From the NCBI RefSeq assembly GCF_963676475.1, contig NZ_OY781106.1:2170001-2234000 (forward strand): 64,000 nucleotides of DNA, in the 5' to 3' direction. The DNA is from an uncultured Celeribacter sp. (lineage in GTDB: Bacteria; Pseudomonadota; Alphaproteobacteria; Rhodobacterales; Rhodobacteraceae). The notes below the pieces were generated by a model. That model was not told where the DNA came from. It was given only the letters and a program-made list of their open reading frames with translations, and searched no databases. Of this stretch, positions 44,134-51,887 are shown piece after piece. Made by a program: the position numbers and the translations under genes. The stretch's first letter is position 1; each line of letters opens with the position of its first letter.

Positions 44134-44661
44134 TCAAAGCTGTAGACGTTGCACTTCCGCATGAGGGTCTTGCAGGAACCTCCGCACATCAGAGCTTGTG
44201 CGCAGCCACAAGACGGGACGCTGGCTTACCCACTCCTGCATGAAGCGCTCCATTTTGTCCTGCGAGGGATATTTCCAGACCCAACCGATCAGGAATGCCC
44301 AATCGAGCCGCTCGTGACATCCGTCGGGCATATCTGGCCGCGTCCGGCTAAAATAACGCAAGCTGCGCCAAAACGTGCGCGCCAGCCGTTTCGTCCGCCC
44401 GATGTCGAGATACACGATCAGATCCGCACGTTCGGCGCGATAGGCCATCGACGCCGAGTTGTTGCCATCAATGATCCACCGTGCCCCGTCCGCCGCCCGA
44501 TTAAATAGCGCAACCGTTTCCGCGCCCGATTTTTCAGCCCATCCCGCGTCATAATAGAAATGATCGCCATGGATCACAGGCAAGTTCAGCTTGCCACTCA
44601 ATTTGCGGGCAAGCGTTGATTTACCTGACCCTGAGGGCCCCGTGACCATGATACGCTGCAT
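44134..44661 (-). CDS. Adenylate-kinase-like P-loop NTPase
   Basis: A 175-residue kinase-type protein with Walker A TGPSGSGKSTLARKLS, HGDHFYYDAGW, GRWIIDGNNSASM-like and RADLIVYLDIGRTKRLART segments, similar to the FlaR/AAK family. The C-terminus has W-rich helices (WAFLIGWVWKYP). The ATG at 44661 is 7 nt after the queF stop, so it is probably co-transcribed with queF; longer in-frame sequence upstream is the queF reverse-frame shadow. The phosphate acceptor is unknown. Confidence 0.75.
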   Translation of the reverse strand: MQRIMVTGPSGSGKSTLARKLSGKLNLPVIHGDHFYYDAGWAEKSGAETVALFNRAADGARWIIDGNNSASMAYRAERADLIVYLDIGRTKRLARTFWRSLRYFSRTRPDMPDGCHERLDWAFLIGWVWKYPSQDKMERFMQEWVSQRPVLWLRTSSDVRRFLQDPHAEVQRLQL

Positions 44662-44668
44662 CGTTTTA

Positions 44669-45133
44669 TCATCCGCGCCCGCGATAGGGCGGCACGCCCT
44701 GATCGGGAATCCAGACGTCTTTCGGCTCCGGCCCGGAGGCCCAGAACACGTCAATCGGGATGCCGCCGCGCGGATACCAATAGGCACCGATGCGCAGCCA
44801 TTCGGGGTCGAGAAACTCGGTCAGGCGCCTGCCAATATAGACCGAACAATCCTCGTGAAACGCGCCGTGATTGCGGAAAGAGCCGAGGAACAGCTTGAGC
44901 GATTTGCTCTCCACCAACCATTTGCGCGGGATGTAGTCGATCATCAGATGGCCGAAATCCGGCTGGCCGGTCATCGGACAGAGCGAGGTGAACTCGGGCG
45001 CGGTAAAGCGGGCCACGTAGCGTTCGCCTTCGTGCGTGTGCGGTACGCGTTCAAGCACTGCCTCTTCAGGAGAGGCTGGCAGGGCGGTGGCGCCGCCGAG
45101 TTGTGTTAGGCTGGATGTGTCTGTCTTGACCAT
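44669..45133 (-). CDS. queF: NADPH-dependent 7-cyano-7-deazaguanine reductase
   Basis: Reduces preQ0 to preQ1 for queuosine in tRNA. The 154-residue single-domain (YkvM-type) enzyme shows the catalytic Cys52 in TSLCPMTGQPDFGH, then ESKSLKLFLGSFRNHGAFHED and a late PRGGIPIDVFW. It follows metK (convergent order metK then queF on the minus strand) after a terminator, so it has its own promoter or reads through weakly. Confidence 0.95.
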   Translation of the reverse strand: MVKTDTSSLTQLGGATALPASPEEAVLERVPHTHEGERYVARFTAPEFTSLCPMTGQPDFGHLMIDYIPRKWLVESKSLKLFLGSFRNHGAFHEDCSVYIGRRLTEFLDPEWLRIGAYWYPRGGIPIDVFWASGPEPKDVWIPDQGVPPYRGRG

Positions 45134-45156
45134 GGCTCTCTCTGGCTCCGAAAACG

Positions 45157-45182
45157 AAAAGGGCGGGAAAACCCGCCCTTTT
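45157..45182 (-). terminator. Terminator after metK
   Basis: AAAAGGGCGGG and CCCGCCCTTTT pair around AAAA. It follows the metK stop by 12 nt on the minus strand. Confidence 0.92.
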
Positions 45183-45194
45183 GTCTATGGCCGA

Positions 45195-46376
45195 TCAGAC
45201 CGCGGTGTTCAACGCCTCTGCCAGGTCGGTACGTTCCCAGCTGAACCCGCCGTCGGCCTCCGGCGCACGACCGAAGTGGCCATAAGCAGCGGTGCGTTGG
45301 TAGATCGGTTTGTTCAGCGCCAGATGGGTGCGGATGCCGCGCGGGGTCAGATCCATCACCTTCGGGATCGCGGCCTCAATCAATGCCTCATCGACTTTTC
45401 CGGTGCCATGCAGATCGGCATAGATCGACAGGGGCGCAGCCACACCGATGGCGTAGCTGAGCTGGATAGTTGCCTTGTCCGCCAGCCCCGCCGCCACGAC
45501 GTTTTTCGCCAGATAGCGCGCGGCATAGGCAGCCGAGCGGTCCACCTTGGTCGGATCTTTGCCCGAAAACGCCCCGCCTCCATGCGGTGCCGCGCCACCA
45601 TAGGTATCGACGATAATCTTGCGCCCGGTGAGACCCGCATCCCCATCGGGGCCGCCGATGACGAATTTGCCGGTCGGGTTGACGTGCCAGATCGTGTTCG
45701 CGGTCAGCCAGCCGTCGGGCAGCACCTCTTCGATATAGGGGGCGACGATGGCGCGCACGTCCTCGGAGGTCAGATTTTCGTCAAGGTGCTGGGTTGACAG
45801 GACAAGCGAGGACACCTCGACCGGCTTGCCGCCTTGGTAGCGCACAGAAAGCTGCGCTTTGGCGTCCGGGCCAAGCGCCGGCTCGGTGCCGCTTTTGCGC
45901 ACCTCGGCCAGACGACGCAGGATGGCGTGAGAAAACTGGATCGGAGCGGGCATCATCGCCTCGGTCTCGTTCGTCGCGAACCCGAACATAATGCCCTGAT
46001 CGCCTGCGCCTTCGTCCTTGTTGCCCGCGGCATCGACGCCCTGGGCAATATGAGCGGATTGTTCGTGCAGGAGGTTCGTCACCTCCAGCGTGTTCCAATG
46101 GAATTTGTCCTGCTCATAGCCGATGTCGCGCACACAATCGCGCACGATGCCGTCGACCTTGTCCATGTAGCCGCGCAGCTTGTCCTGATCGGACAGGCCG
46201 ATTTCGCCGCCGATGACGACGCGGTTCGTGGTGGCGAATGTCTCGCAGGCGACGCGCGCTTCGGGCTCTTCGGAGATCAAAGCGTCGAGGACGGCATCGG
46301 AAATGCGGTCGCACACCTTATCGGGGTGACCCTCGGAAACGGATTCCGAGGTGAATACGTAGTCTTGGCGGGACAT
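45195..46376 (-). CDS. metK: S-adenosylmethionine synthase
   Basis: Makes SAM from methionine and ATP. The 393-residue enzyme begins FTSESVSEGHPDKVCDRISDAVLDA, with GEIGLSDQD, the flexible loop GAGDQGIMFGFA, and GGAAPHGGGAFSGKDPTKVDRSAAYAARYLAKN (phosphate loop) later. ATG at 46376 is preferred over an upstream in-frame ATG at 46409, which lies inside the riboswitch RBS segment. Expression should fall when SAM is high because the leader carries a SAM/SAH aptamer that takes in the RBS. Confidence 0.97.
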   Translation of the reverse strand: MSRQDYVFTSESVSEGHPDKVCDRISDAVLDALISEEPEARVACETFATTNRVVIGGEIGLSDQDKLRGYMDKVDGIVRDCVRDIGYEQDKFHWNTLEVTNLLHEQSAHIAQGVDAAGNKDEGAGDQGIMFGFATNETEAMMPAPIQFSHAILRRLAEVRKSGTEPALGPDAKAQLSVRYQGGKPVEVSSLVLSTQHLDENLTSEDVRAIVAPYIEEVLPDGWLTANTIWHVNPTGKFVIGGPDGDAGLTGRKIIVDTYGGAAPHGGGAFSGKDPTKVDRSAAYAARYLAKNVVAAGLADKATIQLSYAIGVAAPLSIYADLHGTGKVDEALIEAAIPKVMDLTPRGIRTHLALNKPIYQRTAAYGHFGRAPEADGGFSWERTDLAEALNTAV

Positions 46377-46384
46377 GGGGGTCG

Positions 46385-46433
46385 TGCTCCATTGGATTAT
46401 GTCGCCCACACGTCAGGAAGCCGTTGTGTGGGC
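46385..46433 (-). promoter_or_regulatory. SAM/SAH riboswitch in the metK leader
   Basis: On the minus strand an 8-bp stem, GCCCACAC (46433-46426) with GTGTGGGC (46411-46404), encloses the conserved core AACGGCTTCCTGAC. A 3' segment CAATGGAGCA (46394-46385) follows and contains the Shine-Dalgarno of metK. The core and the TGGAGCA tail are the hallmarks of the SAM/SAH class known from Rhodobacterales. Binding would pull the tail into a pseudoknot and shut translation. Confidence 0.93.
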
Positions 46434-46472
46434 CGTTGATTAAAATGCGATATAGTCGCTCGCGAGGGAGGG

Positions 46473-47987
46473 TCAATCGGTTTTTCTGGCGGACCCCATC
46501 CGCGTTCTTGCCCACCCTGATATCACAAGGAGGATTAACAAAGCCCAAACGGGCGCTTCTTTAAGCTGCATATAAGGGGTCTCGGAAAGCTCTCCGGGCA
46601 GCGGCGCGGTGAAGGCACCGGAGGTGCCCAGAGGGATTTGCGCCAGGACCTCGCCACGCGCATTCATGAGCGCGGAAACCCCGGTGTTGGCGGCCCGCAC
46701 CATGGGCAATCCGGCCTCGATCGCCCTGAACCGCGCCTGTGCAAGCGCCTGTTGCGGCCCGGAAAATTTACCGAACCACGCGTCATTGGTCATCTGCAAC
46801 AGCCAATCTGGCCGGGTTTCCGTGCGCAGATCGCGCGGGAAAATCGCCTCGTAGCAAATCAGCGGCAAGGCCTGCCCCAAGGCGCCCGCATCGAACAGCT
46901 GCGGGCCCGGACCGGCGGAATAGCCATAGCCATTCTTTGCGGTGAAGGCCCGCAGCCCGATCCGCTCCAAGAGCCAGGGCAAAGGCATATATTCCCCAAA
47001 CGGCACGAGGTGATGTTTGTCGTAGCTTTCGATCACCTGCCCCGCCTCATCGAGATGGATGGCGCTGTTATAGCCCTGCATCCCGTCGACTCGGTTGAGG
47101 CCCACGACGGCGCGCGCGGGGGCGGCCACTTCGGCAATCTCGCGCAGGTAGGGCCCGGCGGCGTAGAGCGGGGCCGCGACGGAGGTCTCGGGCCAGATCA
47201 CCAGATCGGCGGGGGCATCGGAGGCATCGGGCGCGGTCAGATCGAGCGCGCGGTTGTAGAAGACCGGGATGTAATCCGGGTCCCATTTGAGGTGCTGCGG
47301 CGCGTTGGGTTGGACCACGCGGATGTTATGCGCGGTGTCCGGGGGCATCGGTTGGGACAGGCGATAGGCGCCTCCGACCCATGTGGCGATGAAACAGAAG
47401 ACTGCCAAAGCCGCCACTTTGCGGGAGCGTCGCAGCACTGCATGGGCCAAAAGCGCGGCATAGGCGAAACTCAGCGCGGTGAGCGCATAGGGGCCGATGA
47501 AGGCGGACAATTGCGCGATGGGGGTGTCGAGCCAGATGTAGCCGGGCATGGCCCAGGGGAAACCGGTGAAGACATGGCCGCGGGCCAGTTCCATCAGCCC
47601 CCAGAATGCGGCCAAGCCCGGCAGGCCGGTTTTGAGTATTTTTGCCAAGAAAAAACCCAAGGCCCAGAACAGCGCCAGACCGCCCGCCATGAAAAACAGC
47701 GCGAAGGGGATCATCCAGCCGTGCCGCCAGGGCTCGACCAGAAAGGGATTCACGATCCAACTGAGCGAGATCAGAAATGTCGCCAGCCCGACAAGCCAGC
47801 CGCGCAGAGCGGCCTGGCCGGGGGTGAGGGCCCTGCGCCAACTGATCGCTGCCGTGGTGAGGCCGATCAGAGCCACCGGCCAAAAGCCCAAGGGCGCCTG
47901 TCCGGCGGCGATCAACAGGCCTGCGCCGAAAGCAAAGGCCCGCGGCGGCGTGATCACGCGCCGCAGGCGGGACAGGCGTTGCGCCAT
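46473..47987 (-). CDS. lnt: Apolipoprotein N-acyltransferase
   Basis: The last step of lipoprotein maturation, adding the third acyl chain. The 504-residue protein has about six N-terminal hydrophobic segments, then a nitrilase domain with the catalytic Glu in LVIWPETSVAAPL, Lys in YDKHHLVPFGEYMP and Cys in PLICYEAIFP; a last TM helix follows. The ATG overlaps the region of the preceding stop, with GAGG just upstream. It belongs to the conserved phoH-ybeY-corC-lnt unit. Confidence 0.96.
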   Translation of the reverse strand: MAQRLSRLRRVITPPRAFAFGAGLLIAAGQAPLGFWPVALIGLTTAAISWRRALTPGQAALRGWLVGLATFLISLSWIVNPFLVEPWRHGWMIPFALFFMAGGLALFWALGFFLAKILKTGLPGLAAFWGLMELARGHVFTGFPWAMPGYIWLDTPIAQLSAFIGPYALTALSFAYAALLAHAVLRRSRKVAALAVFCFIATWVGGAYRLSQPMPPDTAHNIRVVQPNAPQHLKWDPDYIPVFYNRALDLTAPDASDAPADLVIWPETSVAAPLYAAGPYLREIAEVAAPARAVVGLNRVDGMQGYNSAIHLDEAGQVIESYDKHHLVPFGEYMPLPWLLERIGLRAFTAKNGYGYSAGPGPQLFDAGALGQALPLICYEAIFPRDLRTETRPDWLLQMTNDAWFGKFSGPQQALAQARFRAIEAGLPMVRAANTGVSALMNARGEVLAQIPLGTSGAFTAPLPGELSETPYMQLKEAPVWALLILLVISGWARTRMGSARKTD

Positions 47988-47990
47988 ATT

Positions 47991-48926
47991 TTAGACCTCG
48001 GTCTTGGGTTTGACGGCAGAGGGCAGACGCACGCGGATGCGTTTGATCCGGCGCGGATCTGCGTCGATGATCTCGAACGCGGCCCCTGTGGGATGCGGGA
48101 TCACCTCACCACGCGCAGGCACACGACCCGAGAGCAAAAAGACCAGACCGCCCAGCGTGTCAATCTCCTCGTCTTCCTCCTCATCGGCGAGACGCAGGCC
48201 AATGGCGGCCTCGAACTCGTCCAGAGGCGCTTTGGCCTGAGCGATAAAGACACCCGGCGCGCTTTGGGTCCAGAACACATCCTCGTCGATGTCGTGTTCG
48301 TCCTCGATCTCGCCGATCACCTGTTCGACCAGATCTTCGAGCGTCACCAAACCGTCCACGCCGCCGTATTCGTCGATCACCAAGGCCATATGCATCCGGT
48401 CCGATTGCATCTTTTGCAACAGGATGCCGATGGGCATGGAGGGCGGCGCATAGATCAGCGGACGCAGCATTTTCTTGAGGTTGAAACGTTCCGCGCCCTT
48501 GCCGTTGAAGCCGTGCTGAAGCGCGAAGTCTTTCAGGTGCACGAGGCCCACGGGCGTGTCGAGCGTGCCTTTATAGACCGGCAGACGGGTCATGCCGCTT
48601 TCTCGGAAGACCTGTACCAGATCCTCTTTTCGGATGTCGGAGGGAACAGCGACAATTTCCGCTTTTGGCACGGCCACGTCATCCACACGCATGCGGCGCA
48701 GGTTGACCATGCCCGGACGCTGCGCAGGCGGAACCTGTGCGGCAGGGGCCGGTGTGTCGGCAATCGTCGGGGTTTTAACGGGTTTAGAGGAAAACGCCGC
48801 CTTGATGCGTTCGAACCAACCTGCGGAGGGAGCTCCGGTTTGGTTCGTGTGGCTCTGCGTTTTACTTATGGGGTCCGTTGGCGCGCTCTGCGCTGCCATA
48901 GAAGACCCAGGCTCAGTGTCGCCCAT
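47991..48926 (-). CDS. CorC/TlyC-type CBS-domain protein
   Basis: A 311-residue cytosolic protein of the hemolysin-C/CorC group without the N-terminal membrane domain. Two CBS domains start about residue 75 (MRVDDVAVPKAEIVAV ... YKGTLDTPVGLVHLKD) and 135 (IYAPPSMPIGILLQKMQ ... VIDEYGGVDGLVTLEDLVE), followed by a CorC_HlyC transporter-associated domain. It lies between ybeY and lnt, as in most proteobacteria. A role in Mg/Co handling is family-based. Confidence 0.93.
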   Translation of the reverse strand: MGDTEPGSSMAAQSAPTDPISKTQSHTNQTGAPSAGWFERIKAAFSSKPVKTPTIADTPAPAAQVPPAQRPGMVNLRRMRVDDVAVPKAEIVAVPSDIRKEDLVQVFRESGMTRLPVYKGTLDTPVGLVHLKDFALQHGFNGKGAERFNLKKMLRPLIYAPPSMPIGILLQKMQSDRMHMALVIDEYGGVDGLVTLEDLVEQVIGEIEDEHDIDEDVFWTQSAPGVFIAQAKAPLDEFEAAIGLRLADEEEDEEIDTLGGLVFLLSGRVPARGEVIPHPTGAAFEIIDADPRRIKRIRVRLPSAVKPKTEV

Positions 48927-48986
48927 GTGCCCTTTCCAACATACGTCCTTTTTTCAATATCAACCGGCCCAAACGCAGCCGTTCGC

Positions 48987-49475
48987 CTAATATGGGTCGT
49001 CCAACCCCAAGGTTGCAAGTATTTCGACCTCTGTGCCTTCCATAATTTCGGCATCTTGGTCGGAAATGTGATCATAACCCAACAGATGTAACAGACCATG
49101 AATGATCAAATGGGTGACATGATCCGCCATCGGCTTGTCGGCCTCCTGGGCCTCGCGCGCGCAGGTGTCATAGGAAATCGCGATGTCGCCAAGCTCAATG
49201 GTGCCGTCGAAATCCTCTTCCGGCAGCGGCGGGCGTGCGCCCGGCGTCGCGCGTTCCTCGGCGGGCCAGGACAGCACATTCGTTGCCTTGTCCTTCTCGC
49301 GAAAATCGGCGTTCAACACTTTGATCCGGGCGTCATCACAGGCCAGCACCGAGCCTTCGCAGAGCTCCGCCTCCAGCCCCAAATGCGAACAGAGCGCCGC
49401 AAATGCGCGCTCTGTCAGCTCTTCCAGTCCGGCCTCATCCCAGCGCGGGTCTTCGATGATCACGTCCACGGCCAA
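48987..49475 (-). CDS. ybeY: Endoribonuclease YbeY
   Basis: A 162-residue metal-dependent RNase for 16S rRNA 3'-end processing and ribosome quality control. The HGxxHxxxxDH motif is HGLLHLLGYDH. NADFREKDKATNVLSWP is also typical. The start is TTG at 49475, with GGAGG 6 nt upstream. It follows phoH by 20 nt and precedes the CBS gene. Confidence 0.94.
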   Translation of the reverse strand: MAVDVIIEDPRWDEAGLEELTERAFAALCSHLGLEAELCEGSVLACDDARIKVLNADFREKDKATNVLSWPAEERATPGARPPLPEEDFDGTIELGDIAISYDTCAREAQEADKPMADHVTHLIIHGLLHLLGYDHISDQDAEIMEGTEVEILATLGLDDPY

Positions 49476-49495
49476 GGGGCCCTCCGCATCGCGCT

Positions 49496-50506
49496 TTATT
49501 GCGCTTCGTCGGCCTCATACGCTTCAATGATCGCGGCGACAAGCGGGTGACGCACCACGTCTTTCGACGAGAAGTAGTTGAACGAAATGTTCGGCACGCC
49601 CGCGAGGATGCGCTCGGCGTCGCGCAGACCCGATTGCACACCGCGCGGCAAATCGACCTGAGAACGGTCGCCGGTGATCACCATGCGCGAGCCTTCGCCA
49701 AGTCGGGTCAGGAACATTTTCATCTGCATGGTGGTGGCATTTTGTGCCTCGTCCAAAACCACGAAGGCGCGGCTCAGCGTTCGGCCCCGCATAAAGGCCA
49801 AGGGCGCGATTTCGATGGTCTTTTCCTCGCGCATCTTGGCGACCTGCTTGGCCGGCAAAAAATCATTCAACGCGTCGTAAAGCGGCTGCATGTAGGGATC
49901 GACTTTCTCGTCCTGCGTGCCGGGCAGAAAGCCAAGACGTTCGCCGGCCTCCACAGCAGGGCGCGACAGGATCATCTTGTCGACATGGCCGTTGATCAGC
50001 ATGTTCACGCCGACTGCGACGGCGAGATAGGTCTTGCCGGTGCCCGCAGGGCCGATGCCGAAAGCCAGCTCGTTGTTGAACAGGTTCTGCACATAGGTCT
50101 TTTGCGCCTCTGTGCGGGGCTCCACGAGCTTCTTGCGGGTCTTGATCTCGACCTCGCCACCGCGGAACATTTCCATCTGGTCGCCCGGCAATCCCTTGTC
50201 CGCCTGCGTCTCGCCCATGCGGATCATGCCGTCGATGTCGCCGGGTTCGATCTCGCGCCCCGCTTCGAGTTTGCCGTAAAGCTCCTGCAACACGGAAGCG
50301 GCACGCCCCCGGGCGGTGCCAGTGCCCATGACAGACAACATATTGCCTCGTCGGACGATCTGAACCTCGAGCTTATGCTCGATCTGAGCGAGGTTTCGGT
50401 CGAATTCACCGCACAGGTCAATCAGCAACCTGTTGTCATGGAATTCAAGAAGCGTTTCGTGGACTGCGTCCTGCGATTTCGGGGGTGTCAACGCGCTCAG
50501 GCCCAA
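49496..50506 (-). CDS. PhoH-like ATPase
   Basis: A protein of about 336 residues with a PhoH P-loop domain: Walker A GIGPAGTGKTYLAVAVG, RPAVEAGERLGFLPG, VVLDEAQNATTMQMKMFLTRLG (Walker B) and GDRSQVDLPRG. It is usually linked to ybeY and thought to act in RNA metabolism. No ATG fits the reading frame at the right place; TTG at 50506 with GGAG 8 nt upstream is the likely start. The frame stays open to 50620, so a longer form is possible. Confidence 0.92.
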   Translation of the reverse strand: MGLSALTPPKSQDAVHETLLEFHDNRLLIDLCGEFDRNLAQIEHKLEVQIVRRGNMLSVMGTGTARGRAASVLQELYGKLEAGREIEPGDIDGMIRMGETQADKGLPGDQMEMFRGGEVEIKTRKKLVEPRTEAQKTYVQNLFNNELAFGIGPAGTGKTYLAVAVGVNMLINGHVDKMILSRPAVEAGERLGFLPGTQDEKVDPYMQPLYDALNDFLPAKQVAKMREEKTIEIAPLAFMRGRTLSRAFVVLDEAQNATTMQMKMFLTRLGEGSRMVITGDRSQVDLPRGVQSGLRDAERILAGVPNISFNYFSSKDVVRHPLVAAIIEAYEADEAQ

Positions 50507-50667
50507 ATATGTGTCTCCAATTATGGTCCGACTCTGGTGATCATTCCTCCCCTCATGGTGCCAAGGGATTGCGGTTCTGGCAAGCGGGGACACAAAATCT
50601 TCGCAAATGGCGCCGCTCACACCTTGGACATCTGCCTAAAAATTAAGCAGGACCCCAAGCCAACAAA

Positions 50668-50694
50668 AACGGCCACCCGCATGGAGTGGCCGTT
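50668..50694 (-). terminator. Terminator after the lipoprotein gene
   Basis: AACGGCCAC (50668-50676) pairs with GTGGCCGTT (50686-50694). On the minus strand the stem is followed by TTTTTG, about 25 nt after the 50719 stop. Confidence 0.85.
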
Positions 50695-50718
50695 GAAAAT
50701 CACATGTCCTGAGCGGTC

Positions 50719-51048
50719 TTAGACCGGATCAGGGAAAGACGAGCCGCCTTTATAGGGGCCGATCGCGGTGTTGGGCTCCGCGACGCCGGAGCAGACAGGC
50801 TTGCCATATTTGTCGACACGCGGGGATAGGTAGCCTTCGACGCCATCGTCGATGATCCAGTGGTCACAGCCCACCGGGTCGATCCAGATGCCCGCAACCA
50901 GAGTAGACAGGTGTTTGCTGTCAAACCCACGGTCGATGGTTTTGTCTTTCTTGTGCGACTCATAGCCCGCTTCGCCAACGATCGCCTCGGTACAGGCGGT
51001 TGTGGAGCCGAGGACGGCGAGAAGGGCGATGGATTTCAGGACGTTCAT
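50719..51048 (-). CDS. Small putative lipoprotein with the IWIDPxGC motif
   Basis: A 109-residue exported protein; the N-terminus MNVLKSIALLAVLGSTTACTEA looks like a lipoprotein signal with Cys19. The mature part contains IWIDPVGCDHWIIDDGVEGY ... VDKYGKPVC, a motif shared with the OmpA-type gene just upstream (IWIDPDGCEHWVMDDGVEGY). It starts 11 nt after the stop of that gene, so they are co-expressed. Function is unknown; a cell-wall-linked pair is an inference. Confidence 0.65.
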   Translation of the reverse strand: MNVLKSIALLAVLGSTTACTEAIVGEAGYESHKKDKTIDRGFDSKHLSTLVAGIWIDPVGCDHWIIDDGVEGYLSPRVDKYGKPVCSGVAEPNTAIGPYKGGSSFPDPV

Positions 51049-51059
51049 CGTCTCTCTCC

Positions 51060-51641
51060 TCACTTGATACAGATGATTTCGACGCGGCGGTTTTGCTGCA
51101 TGCCAGCGGCCGTCGCATTGGACGCTTTCGGCATCCGCTCGCCGTAGCCACGCACATCGGCGATCCGGGCGCCGGTGCCTTGCGCGATCTTGGCGACCGC
51201 ATTGGCGCGGTTGTAGCTCAGGCGCATGTTGTATTCGTCAGAGGCGCGGCTGTCGGTGTGACCGATGATGATATAGGCCGTGGCGTTCGCCTGAGAAAAG
51301 AAATCCGTGAGGCGTTTGCGGCCCGCAGCAGAGACCGCATATTTGTCGGTGGCAAACAGTTGATCCGAATTCATCACGGCACAGCTTTGCACCGGATGGC
51401 AGGTCGGGTTGCCCTGACGGTCCACTTTCAGGTCCATATAGCCCTCGACACCGTCGTCCATGACCCAATGTTCACAGCCATCCGGGTCGATCCAGATCGT
51501 CGGCGCATAGCGTTCGCCATTCACCGTGCCGGAAATCATCTGCGCCTGAACCGGAGCAGTGGCCATGGTGGCGACTGCCAAACCAAGGCTTGCCGCGAAA
51601 GCAAACCCTGCGCGGCCCTTTTTGAGAAATTCGATGGTCAC
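51060..51641 (-). CDS. OmpA-family peptidoglycan-binding protein with the IWIDPxGC motif
   Basis: An exported protein of about 193 residues. A signal peptide (GTG at 51641; a longer GTG start at 51665 is possible) ends near APVQAQ. Residues 40-75 carry IWIDPDGCEHWVMDDGVEGY ... RQGNPTC, shared with the lipoprotein downstream. The rest is an OmpA C-terminal domain: IIIGHTDSRASDEYNMRLSYNRANAV and GYGERMPKASNAT, with the peptidoglycan-contacting Asp and Arg. It probably anchors in the outer membrane or periplasm at peptidoglycan. Confidence 0.8.
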   Translation of the reverse strand: MTIEFLKKGRAGFAFAASLGLAVATMATAPVQAQMISGTVNGERYAPTIWIDPDGCEHWVMDDGVEGYMDLKVDRQGNPTCHPVQSCAVMNSDQLFATDKYAVSAAGRKRLTDFFSQANATAYIIIGHTDSRASDEYNMRLSYNRANAVAKIAQGTGARIADVRGYGERMPKASNATAAGMQQNRRVEIICIK

Positions 51642-51887
51642 GTCTTCCGTCCCCCAAATGTTCACGTTTTCGGGCCGCCCATAACAGATGCGCCCCTGCA
51701 GCCACTGGCTGCCCGCGCCCTACTCACCAATATTGTGGTTAAAGGATAGCAAACTTTGGGGCCATGTGAAGGGAAATAACCAGATATTGTGGCTCATTTC
51801 TCAACGAAATCACGCATTTCGCGCAATTGTTGACCACACGAGCACAAGGCGATGCAAATCCCTTTCCCCGAAGGTCAAGGCCACGCC

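Noticed and set aside
46638..49091. An 817-codon open frame on the plus strand opposite lnt and the CBS gene
   Set aside because: It is antisense to two well-supported genes and has the Arg/Gly/His-rich composition typical of the reverse frame of high-GC genes, with no domain.
50530..50555. A 7-codon ORF with a strong SD (MITRVGP) upstream of the PhoH-like gene
   Set aside because: Too short to support as a gene without conservation; the SD-like string could be chance in a GC-rich leader.
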